From assembly GCA_964593555.1 (NCBI GenBank), contig CAZQIC010000013.1:1-55387 (forward strand): a DNA stretch of 55,387 nt. Direction: 5' to 3'. The stretch's first letter is position 1. Each line of letters begins with the position of its first letter. This document shows positions 7,388-15,535 of this stretch, piece by piece. The position numbers and the translations under genes were made by a program. Below the pieces are notes generated by a model. That model searched no databases and was not told the origin of the DNA. It saw only the letters and a list, made by a program, of their open reading frames with translations. Source of the DNA: CAZQIC01 sp964593555. GTDB lineage: Bacteria; Bacteroidota; Bacteroidia; JAFLBG01.

Positions 7388-9889
7388 TTAATAGCTCCAG
7401 GAGTTGTTAAAAGAGTCAAAAAAGTCTATCCCAAATTTTATCTGTCCGCTTAACGTGGAATACGTACTATTTGAAACAACATAATAACACCCGATCTTAA
7501 AACGCTGCTCCTTTATCCGGAAAACTTTTTCTAATCCTCCATAAATTTCTGCATGTTTAAAATTATTGTCTTTTATTAAAAGTATTCCGGCGCCTCCGAC
7601 TTCAAGCAGGTGTAACTTTTTTATGAGAGGAACTTTGTTGAGTAAAGATCCGTTGAAAGAATGTAAATAATGTGCTTGTAAAAATTCATTGCTGGTATTT
7701 AATGATGGGCCCAACAATTGAAATGATTTAAGTGGGTTTGAAAAAAAGTAATCATCCGATCCTCTGAAGAATTTATTTTCAGTAAGTAAAATTGATTTAT
7801 TGTTGAAGTATCTCCCGGTATAAATATTCCATTTGGATGCCCCTGCGGTTCCTAATTTAATTTCATCCTTTGCCTGCAGTTGTATAAAATCAAAATCGGA
7901 TACACTATTTAATATTCCCGGAATCCCTTTTCTGTAGGATAATGTAATCGTAGGGTATTTGCTGGCTAATTTTATTTTTTTGTATGGCTCGGTACGGTAT
8001 TGTTGTTTTATAACGTATGTAATTTTCACATCAAGCAATGCAAGGTTGGTTGGGTTAAAGACAGCTGTGCTATCATCTGCTCCAAATGCCTGGCGCGACC
8101 ACGAACTGAATTTAATATTATTAAGCGGACGTTTTGTTACATATTCGCCAAACACATCCAGGGAAAGTCCGTTAAACAACTCTATCTCATTGCCAAGTCC
8201 ATAGGTTTTTTGTCCAACATAATTACTCATGCTAAACGTTCTGGTAATTGATTCGAAGGAATTCAGCACGCCATATTCATCTGCATAACGAACGTGTATT
8301 CTTGCAAATTGTTTTGGAAGGTATAAATATGAAGTACTAAAATCTCCCTTTAGGTCTTTATTGTTAAAGCCGTAATTGAATAAAAAATTTGTTCTTATGT
8401 CATACCCTCTGCTGAATTCTTTTTTATAGGTTCCTTCCAGTCGGTGCCTGTATCCTCCAACACCAAATGGGTTCATGGAAGGAAGCAGCCCGTTCAAATA
8501 AATACTCTGTTTTTTTATACTATTTTGAAAGCTGACACCAAAAATTATTTCCTCCCATTTTATACGATTAACAATGGAGTCTTGCTTAAGCTTATATGCA
8601 GAACTGCTTAAAATATTTTCTATACTGTCTTCAGTATGAATAAAGGTTAGTTCGTCTGCTTTAAGTGTAATGGGCCGCAATGTTTCCCAATATGCCGGAC
8701 TTTTTTCATAAGCACTGTCCAGCGTTATACTAAGTTCGTCATTAAAAAAATTTTTCCTGAATACCGGGTTGATTTCGTATTTTGAATAATCAATATAAGT
8801 GTTCCCCAGTTTGGTTTCTTTCCCGAGCTTACGGTTGTAAACAAAATCTTCGTGTGCAAGCATCCATATACTGTCATTTACAGTTTGATACTTTTGAATA
8901 ATATTAAAATGACCGAAATAAGTTAGGTAGATAGGATCAACTTCAAGATTCAGCGCCTTTATGCACCAGAGTTTATCAACGATGTAAATGTATCCGCTGA
9001 AGAGTGCGGCATCCGTTCTCTTAGGTGTGACAAGAATTTTATTTATCCATTGCCCGTCCTCTAAAAAATATTCTTCGAGTTTATATTTATAGGAGAGAAG
9101 AGCTCCCGAACTAATTGGTGATACAAGTGGAGAAGAAGATAACACAGGTATATCAAGTGTATTGTAATAAAAATTGAAATCGGCTTCCGCAATATTTGTT
9201 TTAAAAAGAAACCTGTTCACGCCCGGTTCTGCATATACGGGGAGGTCACGGTTCTGTGTTATGCTTATGCCAAAACTTGCTCCCGCTGTGCCAGTGAATT
9301 TTTCAGAGATATCATGGTAGGCCTCTTTAATTTCTTTGGTGTTTGGATAATCAACATAATATTTGCCGTACGATTCTATAAAATTCATTTTTTCTTTAGT
9401 GATCTTCTCTGGCAAAGGATTTGTTTTGGAAGTGTCTTTCTTAAGAAATTCTTTTTCAAGGGAAGATTTAATATATAAGTTGCAGCTATAGCTGTTCACC
9501 GGTTTTCTGAATTTTTCTCTTGACTTAATTGCGTTTTTAATTATTTCATATGCGGGATCTTTGCCTTGCGTTGAAATATTTACTTCTTGTAATTCCGTAG
9601 CTTTTGTAGTAAGGATGACATTAAGTCTTTGATGTTGATCATTTATTTCTATCTCAACAATTTTTTTTTCGTATCCAAGTGCCTGAAAGACTATTGTTTG
9701 CTTGCCGCTGGGTAATTCAAGAAAGTATTGTCCTTTTATATTTGAACTTACAGCAAGCGTTGAGTTTTGTTTGTATACAGTTACATAGGGCAGGGGCGTA
9801 TTCTGCTCATCAGTAATGATGCCTGTTAATTGAAAGGCGAAAGCTTTAACAGATAAAAATAAAAGGGGAATAAATAAATATTTTTTCAT
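7388..9889 (-). CDS. DUF5686 family outer membrane protein with carboxypeptidase-like regulatory domain
   Basis: About 833 residues from the ATG at 9889, which gives a clean signal peptide (MKKYLFIPLLFLSVKAFAF). The frame extends to a TTG at 9928, but that adds a non-signal tail. Residues about 20-105 form a CarboxypepD_reg-like beta sandwich (GIITDEQNTPLPYVTVYK). The DUF5686 region follows with EVNISTQGKDPAYEIIKNAIKSR, and the long remainder looks like an outer membrane beta-barrel. The family is widespread in Bacteroidota and its function is unknown. It lies 99 bp downstream of the TauE/SafE gene on the same strand, so read-through is possible but not demonstrated. Confidence 0.8.
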   Translation of the reverse strand: MKKYLFIPLLFLSVKAFAFQLTGIITDEQNTPLPYVTVYKQNSTLAVSSNIKGQYFLELPSGKQTIVFQALGYEKKIVEIEINDQHQRLNVILTTKATELQEVNISTQGKDPAYEIIKNAIKSREKFRKPVNSYSCNLYIKSSLEKEFLKKDTSKTNPLPEKITKEKMNFIESYGKYYVDYPNTKEIKEAYHDISEKFTGTAGASFGISITQNRDLPVYAEPGVNRFLFKTNIAEADFNFYYNTLDIPVLSSSPLVSPISSGALLSYKYKLEEYFLEDGQWINKILVTPKRTDAALFSGYIYIVDKLWCIKALNLEVDPIYLTYFGHFNIIQKYQTVNDSIWMLAHEDFVYNRKLGKETKLGNTYIDYSKYEINPVFRKNFFNDELSITLDSAYEKSPAYWETLRPITLKADELTFIHTEDSIENILSSSAYKLKQDSIVNRIKWEEIIFGVSFQNSIKKQSIYLNGLLPSMNPFGVGGYRHRLEGTYKKEFSRGYDIRTNFLFNYGFNNKDLKGDFSTSYLYLPKQFARIHVRYADEYGVLNSFESITRTFSMSNYVGQKTYGLGNEIELFNGLSLDVFGEYVTKRPLNNIKFSSWSRQAFGADDSTAVFNPTNLALLDVKITYVIKQQYRTEPYKKIKLASKYPTITLSYRKGIPGILNSVSDFDFIQLQAKDEIKLGTAGASKWNIYTGRYFNNKSILLTENKFFRGSDDYFFSNPLKSFQLLGPSLNTSNEFLQAHYLHSFNGSLLNKVPLIKKLHLLEVGGAGILLIKDNNFKHAEIYGGLEKVFRIKEQRFKIGCYYVVSNSTYSTLSGQIKFGIDFFDSFNNSWSY

Positions 9890-9988
9890 TAAAAACAGGC
9901 AAACACTTTTGTCACTGTGAATAAGCAATCTTTAAGAAAGCGGAATTGATTTTCCGGATAAACTTAGGTAAAAACCGGATAAAAACAG

Positions 9989-10864
9989 TTAAAATGTAAG
10001 GAGGATGGTCCTGAGGCTAAGTGCAATTACGAGTGCACCTACGATGATCATTAATGGACGCGGTTTTATCAGGCGGCAAACGTATGCCCCTATGGGCGCT
10101 GCCAAGACTCCGCCAATAATTAATGCAAGTGTTATAGAAAAATAATGAAACTCATGAAGCGATAGGAAAAAAGTTATTGACCCTGCCATTGCAATAAAAA
10201 ATTCGGCGAGGTTAACGGAACCAATAGTATAAAGCGGTGCTCTGCCTTTATTGATGAGGGTGCTTACAACCACGGGCCCCCAACCACCACCGCCAACCGC
10301 ATCTAAAAACCCGCCTGTGATTGCAAGAGGAAAAATATTTTTTGTCTTTTTCTTTTTTGCTTTAATGATTGCTCTTTTTATTATCAGAATACCCATGACC
10401 AATAGATAAGCAGCAATATAGGGCCTCAGAATTTTCCCATCAATATTGGAGAGAATATAGGCGCCTATTACAGCGCCAATTATTCCGGGGATAACGAGAC
10501 TCTTAAATAATTTTTTATTTATATTTTTTAACCTCCAATGCGAAAGGCCTGAAGCGCCTGTTGTAAATACTTCCGCGAAATGTACGCAGGCGCTTGCATA
10601 AGCGGGCGGTACTCCGCTGCTCAATAACAAGGTGTTGGATGAAATACCGTAGGCCATACCTAACGCGCCATCAATAAGCTGCGCCGCAAAACCGATGCAA
10701 ATAAATATCAGGAAGCTTGAATCAATGGTACGGCTTGCAAAAGAAGTAACAGTTTGGGCGTAAACAAACAGAAGAATACTAATGAGTATTGTAAGGAGCA
10801 ATAGCCCACTCCAATAATACCATTTATTGACAAAACTTCTCCTTATTTTTTCTACTGCTATCAT
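9989..10864 (-). CDS. TauE/SafE family permease (sulfite/organosulfonate or sulfur-compound exporter type)
   Basis: 291 residues, about eight hydrophobic helices. Family signatures are FICIGFAAQLIDGALGMAYGISSNTLLLSSGVPPAYASACVHFAE in the first half (only the glycine-rich GFAAQLIDGALGMAYG core is distinctive) and the mirrored GGFLDAVGGGGWGPVVVSTLI in the second. Known members move sulfite, sulfoacetate, thiosulfate or taurine-derived sulfur compounds. The start lies 11 bp past a TATATTTG promoter element whose upstream flank holds an operator shared with the TonB receptor gene at 10937-13795. Predicted transcription start is only a few bases before the ATG, so the mRNA is nearly leaderless. 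Co-regulation with that receptor points to a joint sulfur-related role, by inference. Confidence 0.85.
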   Translation of the reverse strand: MIAVEKIRRSFVNKWYYWSGLLLLTILISILLFVYAQTVTSFASRTIDSSFLIFICIGFAAQLIDGALGMAYGISSNTLLLSSGVPPAYASACVHFAEVFTTGASGLSHWRLKNINKKLFKSLVIPGIIGAVIGAYILSNIDGKILRPYIAAYLLVMGILIIKRAIIKAKKKKTKNIFPLAITGGFLDAVGGGGWGPVVVSTLINKGRAPLYTIGSVNLAEFFIAMAGSITFFLSLHEFHYFSITLALIIGGVLAAPIGAYVCRLIKPRPLMIIVGALVIALSLRTILLTF

Positions 10865-10874
10865 ATTGAGCCTG

Positions 10875-10906
10875 CAAATATACTAATAATCTACTAGTTT
10901 AGTAGA
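10875..10906 (-). promoter_or_regulatory. Promoter and operator of the TauE/SafE gene
   Basis: Read on the minus strand: a near-perfect 17-bp palindrome TCTACTAAACTAGTAGA (10906-10890), 7 bp, then TATATTTG (10882-10875), a perfect TAnnTTTG -7 element. The same arrangement with the same 7-bp spacing lies before the TonB receptor gene (14081-14050). The palindrome covers the region just upstream of the -7 box, where a bound protein would block RNA polymerase. Confidence 0.8.
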
Positions 10907-10936
10907 CTTTATAAAAATATTTGATCGCAATAAGAT

Positions 10937-13795
10937 TTAATTTTTAGATCCAAGGTCAAATAATAAACTCACATAATATAGGCCCCCAATAGTTGGCCCC
11001 GCCGCATATTGAATGTATCTATGATTTAATAAATTGGTGGCGCCGATTTTTATAGTTGTTTTATACTTTGTTAATTTATAATTGAACTGTACATCAATAG
11101 TATTAAATGTGGGAATTGTGCCGGTTGCCAAAGGGCTTTCCCACTGATAGGAATCCTGCCATTTCCAGACGATATTGAATCCTGCGTTTTTGAATATCTC
11201 TCTGTTTCCAAATTGTAGATTGAATGACCATGCCGGAGTATTAAAACCTGTTATGAATATGTCATCGCCACCTTTTACAGATAATTTATTCCAGTTGATA
11301 TTGGTAGATAAAGTATAAGATCTATAAAAAATGTAACTCAGCCGCAATGCCGATCCATAGGCTTTATAAGTGTTGATAGCATTTGTAAAAACACGGTAAC
11401 GAGTACGTGTTGAATTAGTATTAGCAGCAATATCAATTGCAGAGCTGTCTGAACCTATATTGTGCTTAGGCACTGATACTTCTACCTGGCCAAGAAATCC
11501 TTTCATGATATTGTAATAAAAATCAAGATCCACAATTAATTTGTTGTCGAATAGAATTGCTTTGTACCCAAAGTCGAATGCCTGTATATGTTCCGGGCTA
11601 AGTTTTGGTAAGTTGGCAATTGCGAGTAGTGATTTGTTTGCCAATATTGCGCTGTCTTTTGCAGTGCCGGTTAATCCTTTAATAGAATTATTAAAATTAT
11701 TTACGGACACCTGCGTATAGGAATTCTCAAGATATCCCAAGCCTTCATTTACTCTTTCCAATCCGCCAACGCGCCGAACATTACCATTGTTTACGAACGA
11801 TAGTGCTTCAAACAGCGCAGGGAAACGGTATCCATCCTGGTAGGAAATGCGAAATGAATTTTCTTTGTTGGGAGAATATACAACAGCGGCACGCGGATTG
11901 ATTTTTCCTCTAAACTCAGGATTTCGATCATAGCGGAATGAGCCAACTAATTTCAATTTATTATGAAAAAACTCTTTACTCAATTGTAGGAATCCCCCGT
12001 ACTTATTGTAGAATTGATTTTTTCCGAATTTTCCATTTGCATCGGGGAATGTTCTTTCATTTACGGGTCTTGAAAAATCTACAAAATTATTTCCATCCGG
12101 AATTACTATATATGTACGCGCATCGGCACCGATCAAAATATTTAATGCGCTATCAGTGAGATAGGAAAGATCATACTGGAATTCTCCATGAACAGTTCTG
12201 CTTTTTTGCCACAATGCGGAACCGCCCACCGGTGAAGTAGTTCCGGCCACCACACTTGGATGATCCCAATTGTTAATGTGTGTAATACTGTCGAACCGTT
12301 GATCAAATGCTGCTGAACCGGGTTCAGGCCGTCCGGCATCTGCTGCAACACGGGCCAATTGGTGCGCTGTTACAATATCAGTTCCCTCGTTTATTTCAGT
12401 TTCAAGTTTTACCTGGTAATCGTTTTTCCATTTAGTGTTTGATTTAAAACTAAGATCAAGGTTATCCGCCGTAGGTTTTAAATTGTAAGAATTGCCTGTA
12501 TTTTCCGAGTTAGTATAAGTTCTTGTTTGAAGGTAGCGGTTTTTATATTCAAAAGCATGGCTTTGAAGTAGTACATTATCCAACTGTATTTTATTTCCTC
12601 TCTGAAAAATGCCGTCCATTGTGCCTACCCTGTATATGTAGCTGATCTGCGATTTGTCATTGACTTTGTAAAATAATCCGGCATCGGTTTTTGTTGTATT
12701 TACATTTTTATGCACGAGGTCTTTTTCCCAATAACCCGTACGCCTTACATTGTAAGTTTTGCCGTTTGCTGTAACTGCAACTAGATTATTACTTTCATCT
12801 CCATATTTATTCCATGCATCGTACGCAGGATTATTTTCAGGAGAGTTAAACTCCGGATTTTTGGGATTTGAAGTAGTGAGTTCGAATGTATTCTGATCGG
12901 TTGCAGAAGAGGAAACCCAATCTATTCCCTGGAAATGTGATGCATTAAAGCGATAAGCAAATCTGTTTGTGGAATCAAAAGTTCCGGCAACTCTAAATGC
13001 AGTTTCGATAAGTAAACTTGGCGAATGATCTTTGCCGTCAACATGATTGATGCCGGTTCGCTGGTAAACGCTTACGCCTTTATTTAAAAAAGGATTTTTT
13101 GTTTGCAGGTTGGCGAGACCATTAATGGAATTAATTCCATACAATGCGGATGATGAACCGGGAATGATCTCTACACTTTTTATGTCCAGCTCATTCGGCC
13201 CTATAGTATTACCAATAGAAGCGCCGAGTGTGGGAGCCTGTATATCTACACCATCTACCAATTGCATGAACCTGAAATTGTTCGGGTTGTTGAAACCTCT
13301 TGTATTAGGCACTTTAAAACTTAAGCTGGGAGAAGTGAGTTGTACACCTTTTACATTTTCCAATGCATCATAATAGGATGGGGCAGGGGTTTCGCGTAAT
13401 GCTATGATATCTAACTTATCAATGGCTACGGGCGATTTTAAAATATTTTCTGAGACACGGGAAGCAGATACAACAACCTCATTTACTAATACTGATTGTT
13501 GTTTTATTTCAAGATTGATATTGCTTTTTTCTGTCTCTATAATAAACTCTTCTTTATCATAGCCTATTAGTGATACCACAATAGTAAATGGAAAACTATT
13601 GGTTGTTTTAAGAATAAAATTTCCGTTAACATCCGTCTGTGACGCTTCGGTAGTACCTTTGATATATATGGTTACACCAACAAGTGACTCGCCTGTTGTT
13701 TTGTCTTTTATCCTTCCGGAGAGTTGTATGCGGCCACTTTGTGACCATAGAGAAATACTTATTGATAAAAGTACTGCAGTAAATATTGTTTTCAT
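10937..13795 (-). CDS. TonB-dependent receptor with carboxypeptidase-like domain, Rrf2/poly-Cys-leader regulated
   Basis: About 952 residues from the ATG at 13795, which starts a good signal peptide (MKTIFTAVLLSISISLWSQ). The frame opens further to 13867, but that stretch forms hairpins in the leader. A CarboxypepD_reg domain (about 22-105, SGRIKDKTTGESLVGVTIYI) is followed by a plug domain (NEVVVSASRVSENILKSPVA to YGINSINGLANLQTKN) and a large beta-barrel ending in LFDLGSKN. The substrate is not recognisable from sequence. The promoter carries the operator shared with the TauE/SafE gene, and a roughly 250-nt leader encodes MRMCCCCPTT. Both suggest control by sulfur or cysteine status, so uptake of a sulfur-containing compound is a reasonable inference. 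Confidence 0.85.
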   Translation of the reverse strand: MKTIFTAVLLSISISLWSQSGRIQLSGRIKDKTTGESLVGVTIYIKGTTEASQTDVNGNFILKTTNSFPFTIVVSLIGYDKEEFIIETEKSNINLEIKQQSVLVNEVVVSASRVSENILKSPVAIDKLDIIALRETPAPSYYDALENVKGVQLTSPSLSFKVPNTRGFNNPNNFRFMQLVDGVDIQAPTLGASIGNTIGPNELDIKSVEIIPGSSSALYGINSINGLANLQTKNPFLNKGVSVYQRTGINHVDGKDHSPSLLIETAFRVAGTFDSTNRFAYRFNASHFQGIDWVSSSATDQNTFELTTSNPKNPEFNSPENNPAYDAWNKYGDESNNLVAVTANGKTYNVRRTGYWEKDLVHKNVNTTKTDAGLFYKVNDKSQISYIYRVGTMDGIFQRGNKIQLDNVLLQSHAFEYKNRYLQTRTYTNSENTGNSYNLKPTADNLDLSFKSNTKWKNDYQVKLETEINEGTDIVTAHQLARVAADAGRPEPGSAAFDQRFDSITHINNWDHPSVVAGTTSPVGGSALWQKSRTVHGEFQYDLSYLTDSALNILIGADARTYIVIPDGNNFVDFSRPVNERTFPDANGKFGKNQFYNKYGGFLQLSKEFFHNKLKLVGSFRYDRNPEFRGKINPRAAVVYSPNKENSFRISYQDGYRFPALFEALSFVNNGNVRRVGGLERVNEGLGYLENSYTQVSVNNFNNSIKGLTGTAKDSAILANKSLLAIANLPKLSPEHIQAFDFGYKAILFDNKLIVDLDFYYNIMKGFLGQVEVSVPKHNIGSDSSAIDIAANTNSTRTRYRVFTNAINTYKAYGSALRLSYIFYRSYTLSTNINWNKLSVKGGDDIFITGFNTPAWSFNLQFGNREIFKNAGFNIVWKWQDSYQWESPLATGTIPTFNTIDVQFNYKLTKYKTTIKIGATNLLNHRYIQYAAGPTIGGLYYVSLLFDLGSKN

Positions 13796-13826
13796 GTGTA
13801 TTTGTTTTTGTTTTTTATTGTCACAT

Positions 13827-13871
13827 GCCCGCCTGCTACCGGGCAGGGAATACGCCCATATATTCATTCCC
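13827..13871 (-). promoter_or_regulatory. Overlapping hairpins in the TonB receptor mRNA leader
   Basis: Three short pairings compete: 13871-13866 with 13851-13846 (GGGAAT/ATTCCC), 13857-13854 with 13844-13841 (GGGC/GCCC), and 13844-13840 with 13831-13827 (GCCCG/CGGGC). The second shares bases with the third and is interleaved with the first. No T-run follows, so an attenuator acting on translation start is more plausible than a terminator. No riboswitch class was recognised. Confidence 0.4.
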
Positions 13872-13962
13872 GGTTTGTATACCGCTTAGGATTATGGCTT
13901 TTCATAAAATGATAATGTTATAGTTAATGGAATAGAATAAATCGTGGGTTAAAAAAGAATTA

Positions 13963-13995
13963 TCATGTCGTTGGACAACAACAACACATTCGCAT
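13963..13995 (-). CDS. Putative poly-cysteine leader peptide (MRMCCCCPTT)
   Basis: A ten-codon ORF with four consecutive TGT Cys codons begins about 50 nt downstream of the predicted transcription start and about 168 nt before the TonB receptor ATG. Its composition resembles amino-acid-sensing leader peptides, in which ribosome speed at a run of one codon reports charged tRNA level; here that would be tRNA-Cys. It has no obvious ribosome binding site, which is normal in Bacteroidota. Overlapping hairpins further down the leader (13827-13871) could respond. Four identical Cys codons in a ten-codon ORF at this place are unlikely by chance, but translation is unproven. Confidence 0.6.
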   Translation of the reverse strand: MRMCCCCPTT

Positions 13996-14049
13996 AGAAT
14001 AAAAACGAAAAGAGAGTAACATAAAATGGCAATGTTTTTTAATCGGGTG

Positions 14050-14081
14050 CAAATATATAAATAGTCTACAAACTTAGTAGA
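14050..14081 (-). promoter_or_regulatory. Promoter and operator of the TonB receptor gene
   Basis: On the minus strand: TCTACTAAGTTTGTAGA (14081-14065), inside longer matching arms AATAGTCTAC/GTAGACTATT, then 7 bp, then TATATTTG (14057-14050). It matches the TauE/SafE unit in sequence, order and spacing. It lies just downstream of the rrf2-type regulator gene, which makes that protein the obvious binder. Confidence 0.8.
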
Positions 14082-14143
14082 CTATTTGCGAAAATTATTT
14101 TTTGACATTGAAAATCAGCGAGTTGATTAAGAAAATAATGAGA

Positions 14144-14611
14144 TTATTTTTTCTTTTTGAGTTTTTTACCTTGGGAAGGCAGTTTTTCCAGGCGCTTTTC
14201 TCTTTCGAGCAGATCCTCAACGGTGGTTTTAGAAAGTATGCGAAGGCTGGCATCTCTTACATCTTTTGCGACATCGCGCATGCTGCAGGTGACTTCGTCT
14301 AAACATTCAGCGCAGCGTTCATAAAAATTAAGACTCACGCAAGAGGTAATCGCAATAGGACCGTCCGTCAACCGCAATACACTACTTAAAGAAACATCGG
14401 ACGGTGGTTTAATAAGATAATATCCTCCGCCTGCTCCTTTTTTACTGGCGAGAATGGATTGTTTCCTCAGATCAAGTAAAATGGCTTCAAGGAATTTTTT
14501 AGGAATTCTTTCTTCCTCTGCTATCTGACTTATAAGTACCGGACCCTGCTCATATTTTTTCGCGAGATATACGAGGGCCTTAATGGCGTATTTGGATTTT
14601 TTGGAAAGCAT
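14144..14611 (-). CDS. Rrf2 family transcriptional regulator with four-Cys motif
   Basis: 155 residues. The N-terminal winged helix is typical of Rrf2 (SKKSKYAIKALVYLAKKY, then RIPKKFLEAILLDLRK and KKGAGGGYYLIKPP). The C-terminal half has Cys91, Cys100, Cys103 and Cys109 in CVSLNFYERCAECLDEVTC. IscR and NsrR use three Cys in this region to hold an Fe-S cluster, but the spacing here (x8, x2, x5) differs and includes a fourth Cys. The C terminus is very Lys-rich. The gene lies immediately upstream of the operator-bearing TonB receptor promoter. It probably controls both operator sites, in the manner of CymR- or IscR-type sulfur/iron-sulfur sensors; the effector is unknown. Confidence 0.85.
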   Translation of the reverse strand: MLSKKSKYAIKALVYLAKKYEQGPVLISQIAEEERIPKKFLEAILLDLRKQSILASKKGAGGGYYLIKPPSDVSLSSVLRLTDGPIAITSCVSLNFYERCAECLDEVTCSMRDVAKDVRDASLRILSKTTVEDLLEREKRLEKLPSQGKKLKKKK

Positions 14612-14941
14612 TTATGAATCGAAATTACAAAAAATATTCAAGGGCTAAAGAATAGGTATATGCACAAAATATACCCTTAAGGCTCATGAACGAAATGCCT
14701 TACCCCTAAGCGTCATCGAAGGGCAAAATGCGAAGTAGTACACCTTAAATGGGGCTTAAATAGAAAATAACACGATGAATAATCAATTAGAATAGCAATA
14801 ATATTTATTATTAAATAATTGAAGATCAATATACTAACTATATAAAATATTGTTTTGAACAACACTTAAATTTTCTTATAGACTGTTCCCCGGTAATAGC
14901 TTGCGGTAAGTTTGGATCATAATCATTAAAAACAATAACAC
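14612..14941. other. 330-bp intergenic region with the glutathione peroxidase promoter
   Basis: The region lies between the divergent rrf2-type and glutathione peroxidase genes. A perfect -7 element TAAGTTTG is at 14907-14914 (plus strand), giving a leader of about 25 nt for the peroxidase. No copy of the TCTAC-N7-GTAGA operator was seen, so the Rrf2 protein shows no sign of autoregulation here. No small ORF or RNA was recognised. Confidence 0.5.
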
Positions 14942-15517
14942 ATGAAACTAGTCTACTCTTCAACAATGTTTTTATCGGCAATATTCGGATTGAATAGAAC
15001 AAGAGTTAAGCCGTTAGCTGTTTCAAATAGAACTGCAGATTCAGGAGTAAACTCCATTTATGAAATATCATTAAAGTCAATTGATGGAAAGTCTATAAAC
15101 TTGGGCCAGTATAAAGGAAAAAAAATATTGATAGTTAATACTGCATCTAAATGCGGGTTCGCGCCTCAAATGGAAGAATTACAAAAGCTGCATGAGTTAC
15201 ATGGTGATAAATTAGTTGTGTTGGGTTTTCCAAGCGAAGATTTTGGCGGACAGGAATACGATAACGATGCGAGTATTGGAGAATTTTGTATAAGAAATTA
15301 TGGAGTAAGTTTCCAGTTATTCGCGAAAAGTTCTGTATCGGGAGAGAACAGCAATCAGTTATTCAAATGGCTTACGAATAAAGATGAAAATGGCTGGAAT
15401 GATAAATGCCCGAATTGGAATTATTGTAAATTTCTTATCAATGAAAAAGGTGAATTGGAAAAATGTTTTACATCTGCAGTAAGTCCTTTGAGTGAGCAGG
15501 TAATGTCATCACTATAG
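14942..15517 (+). CDS. Glutathione peroxidase family thiol peroxidase
   Basis: 191 residues. A hydrophobic N-terminal stretch and about 35 extra residues precede the catalytic domain, suggesting export or membrane attachment. The peroxidatic Cys is Cys71 in NTASKCGF. The usual FPCNQFGGQEP is FPSEDFGGQE, so the Gln of the catalytic tetrad is Asp100 and the motif Cys is Ser98. Cys116 in GEFCIRNY sits where thioredoxin-dependent homologues have their resolving Cys. The Trp/Asn motif is present as NWNYCKFLI. It probably reduces hydroperoxides with thioredoxin-like donors rather than glutathione. It is transcribed alone from the TAAGTTTG element at 14907. Confidence 0.88.
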   Translation: MKLVYSSTMFLSAIFGLNRTRVKPLAVSNRTADSGVNSIYEISLKSIDGKSINLGQYKGKKILIVNTASKCGFAPQMEELQKLHELHGDKLVVLGFPSEDFGGQEYDNDASIGEFCIRNYGVSFQLFAKSSVSGENSNQLFKWLTNKDENGWNDKCPNWNYCKFLINEKGELEKCFTSAVSPLSEQVMSSL

Positions 15518-15535
15518 TCGGGGGGCGTTTATAAT

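Noticed and set aside
13796..13867. Longer N terminus for the TonB receptor (ATG at 13867)
   Set aside because: It places 24 non-signal residues before a clean signal peptide and lies over the leader hairpins; the ATG at 13795 fits better.
13801..14040. Known riboswitch (SAM, cobalamin) in the TonB receptor leader
   Set aside because: None of the conserved core motifs of those classes was found; only short competing hairpins and the poly-Cys ORF are visible.
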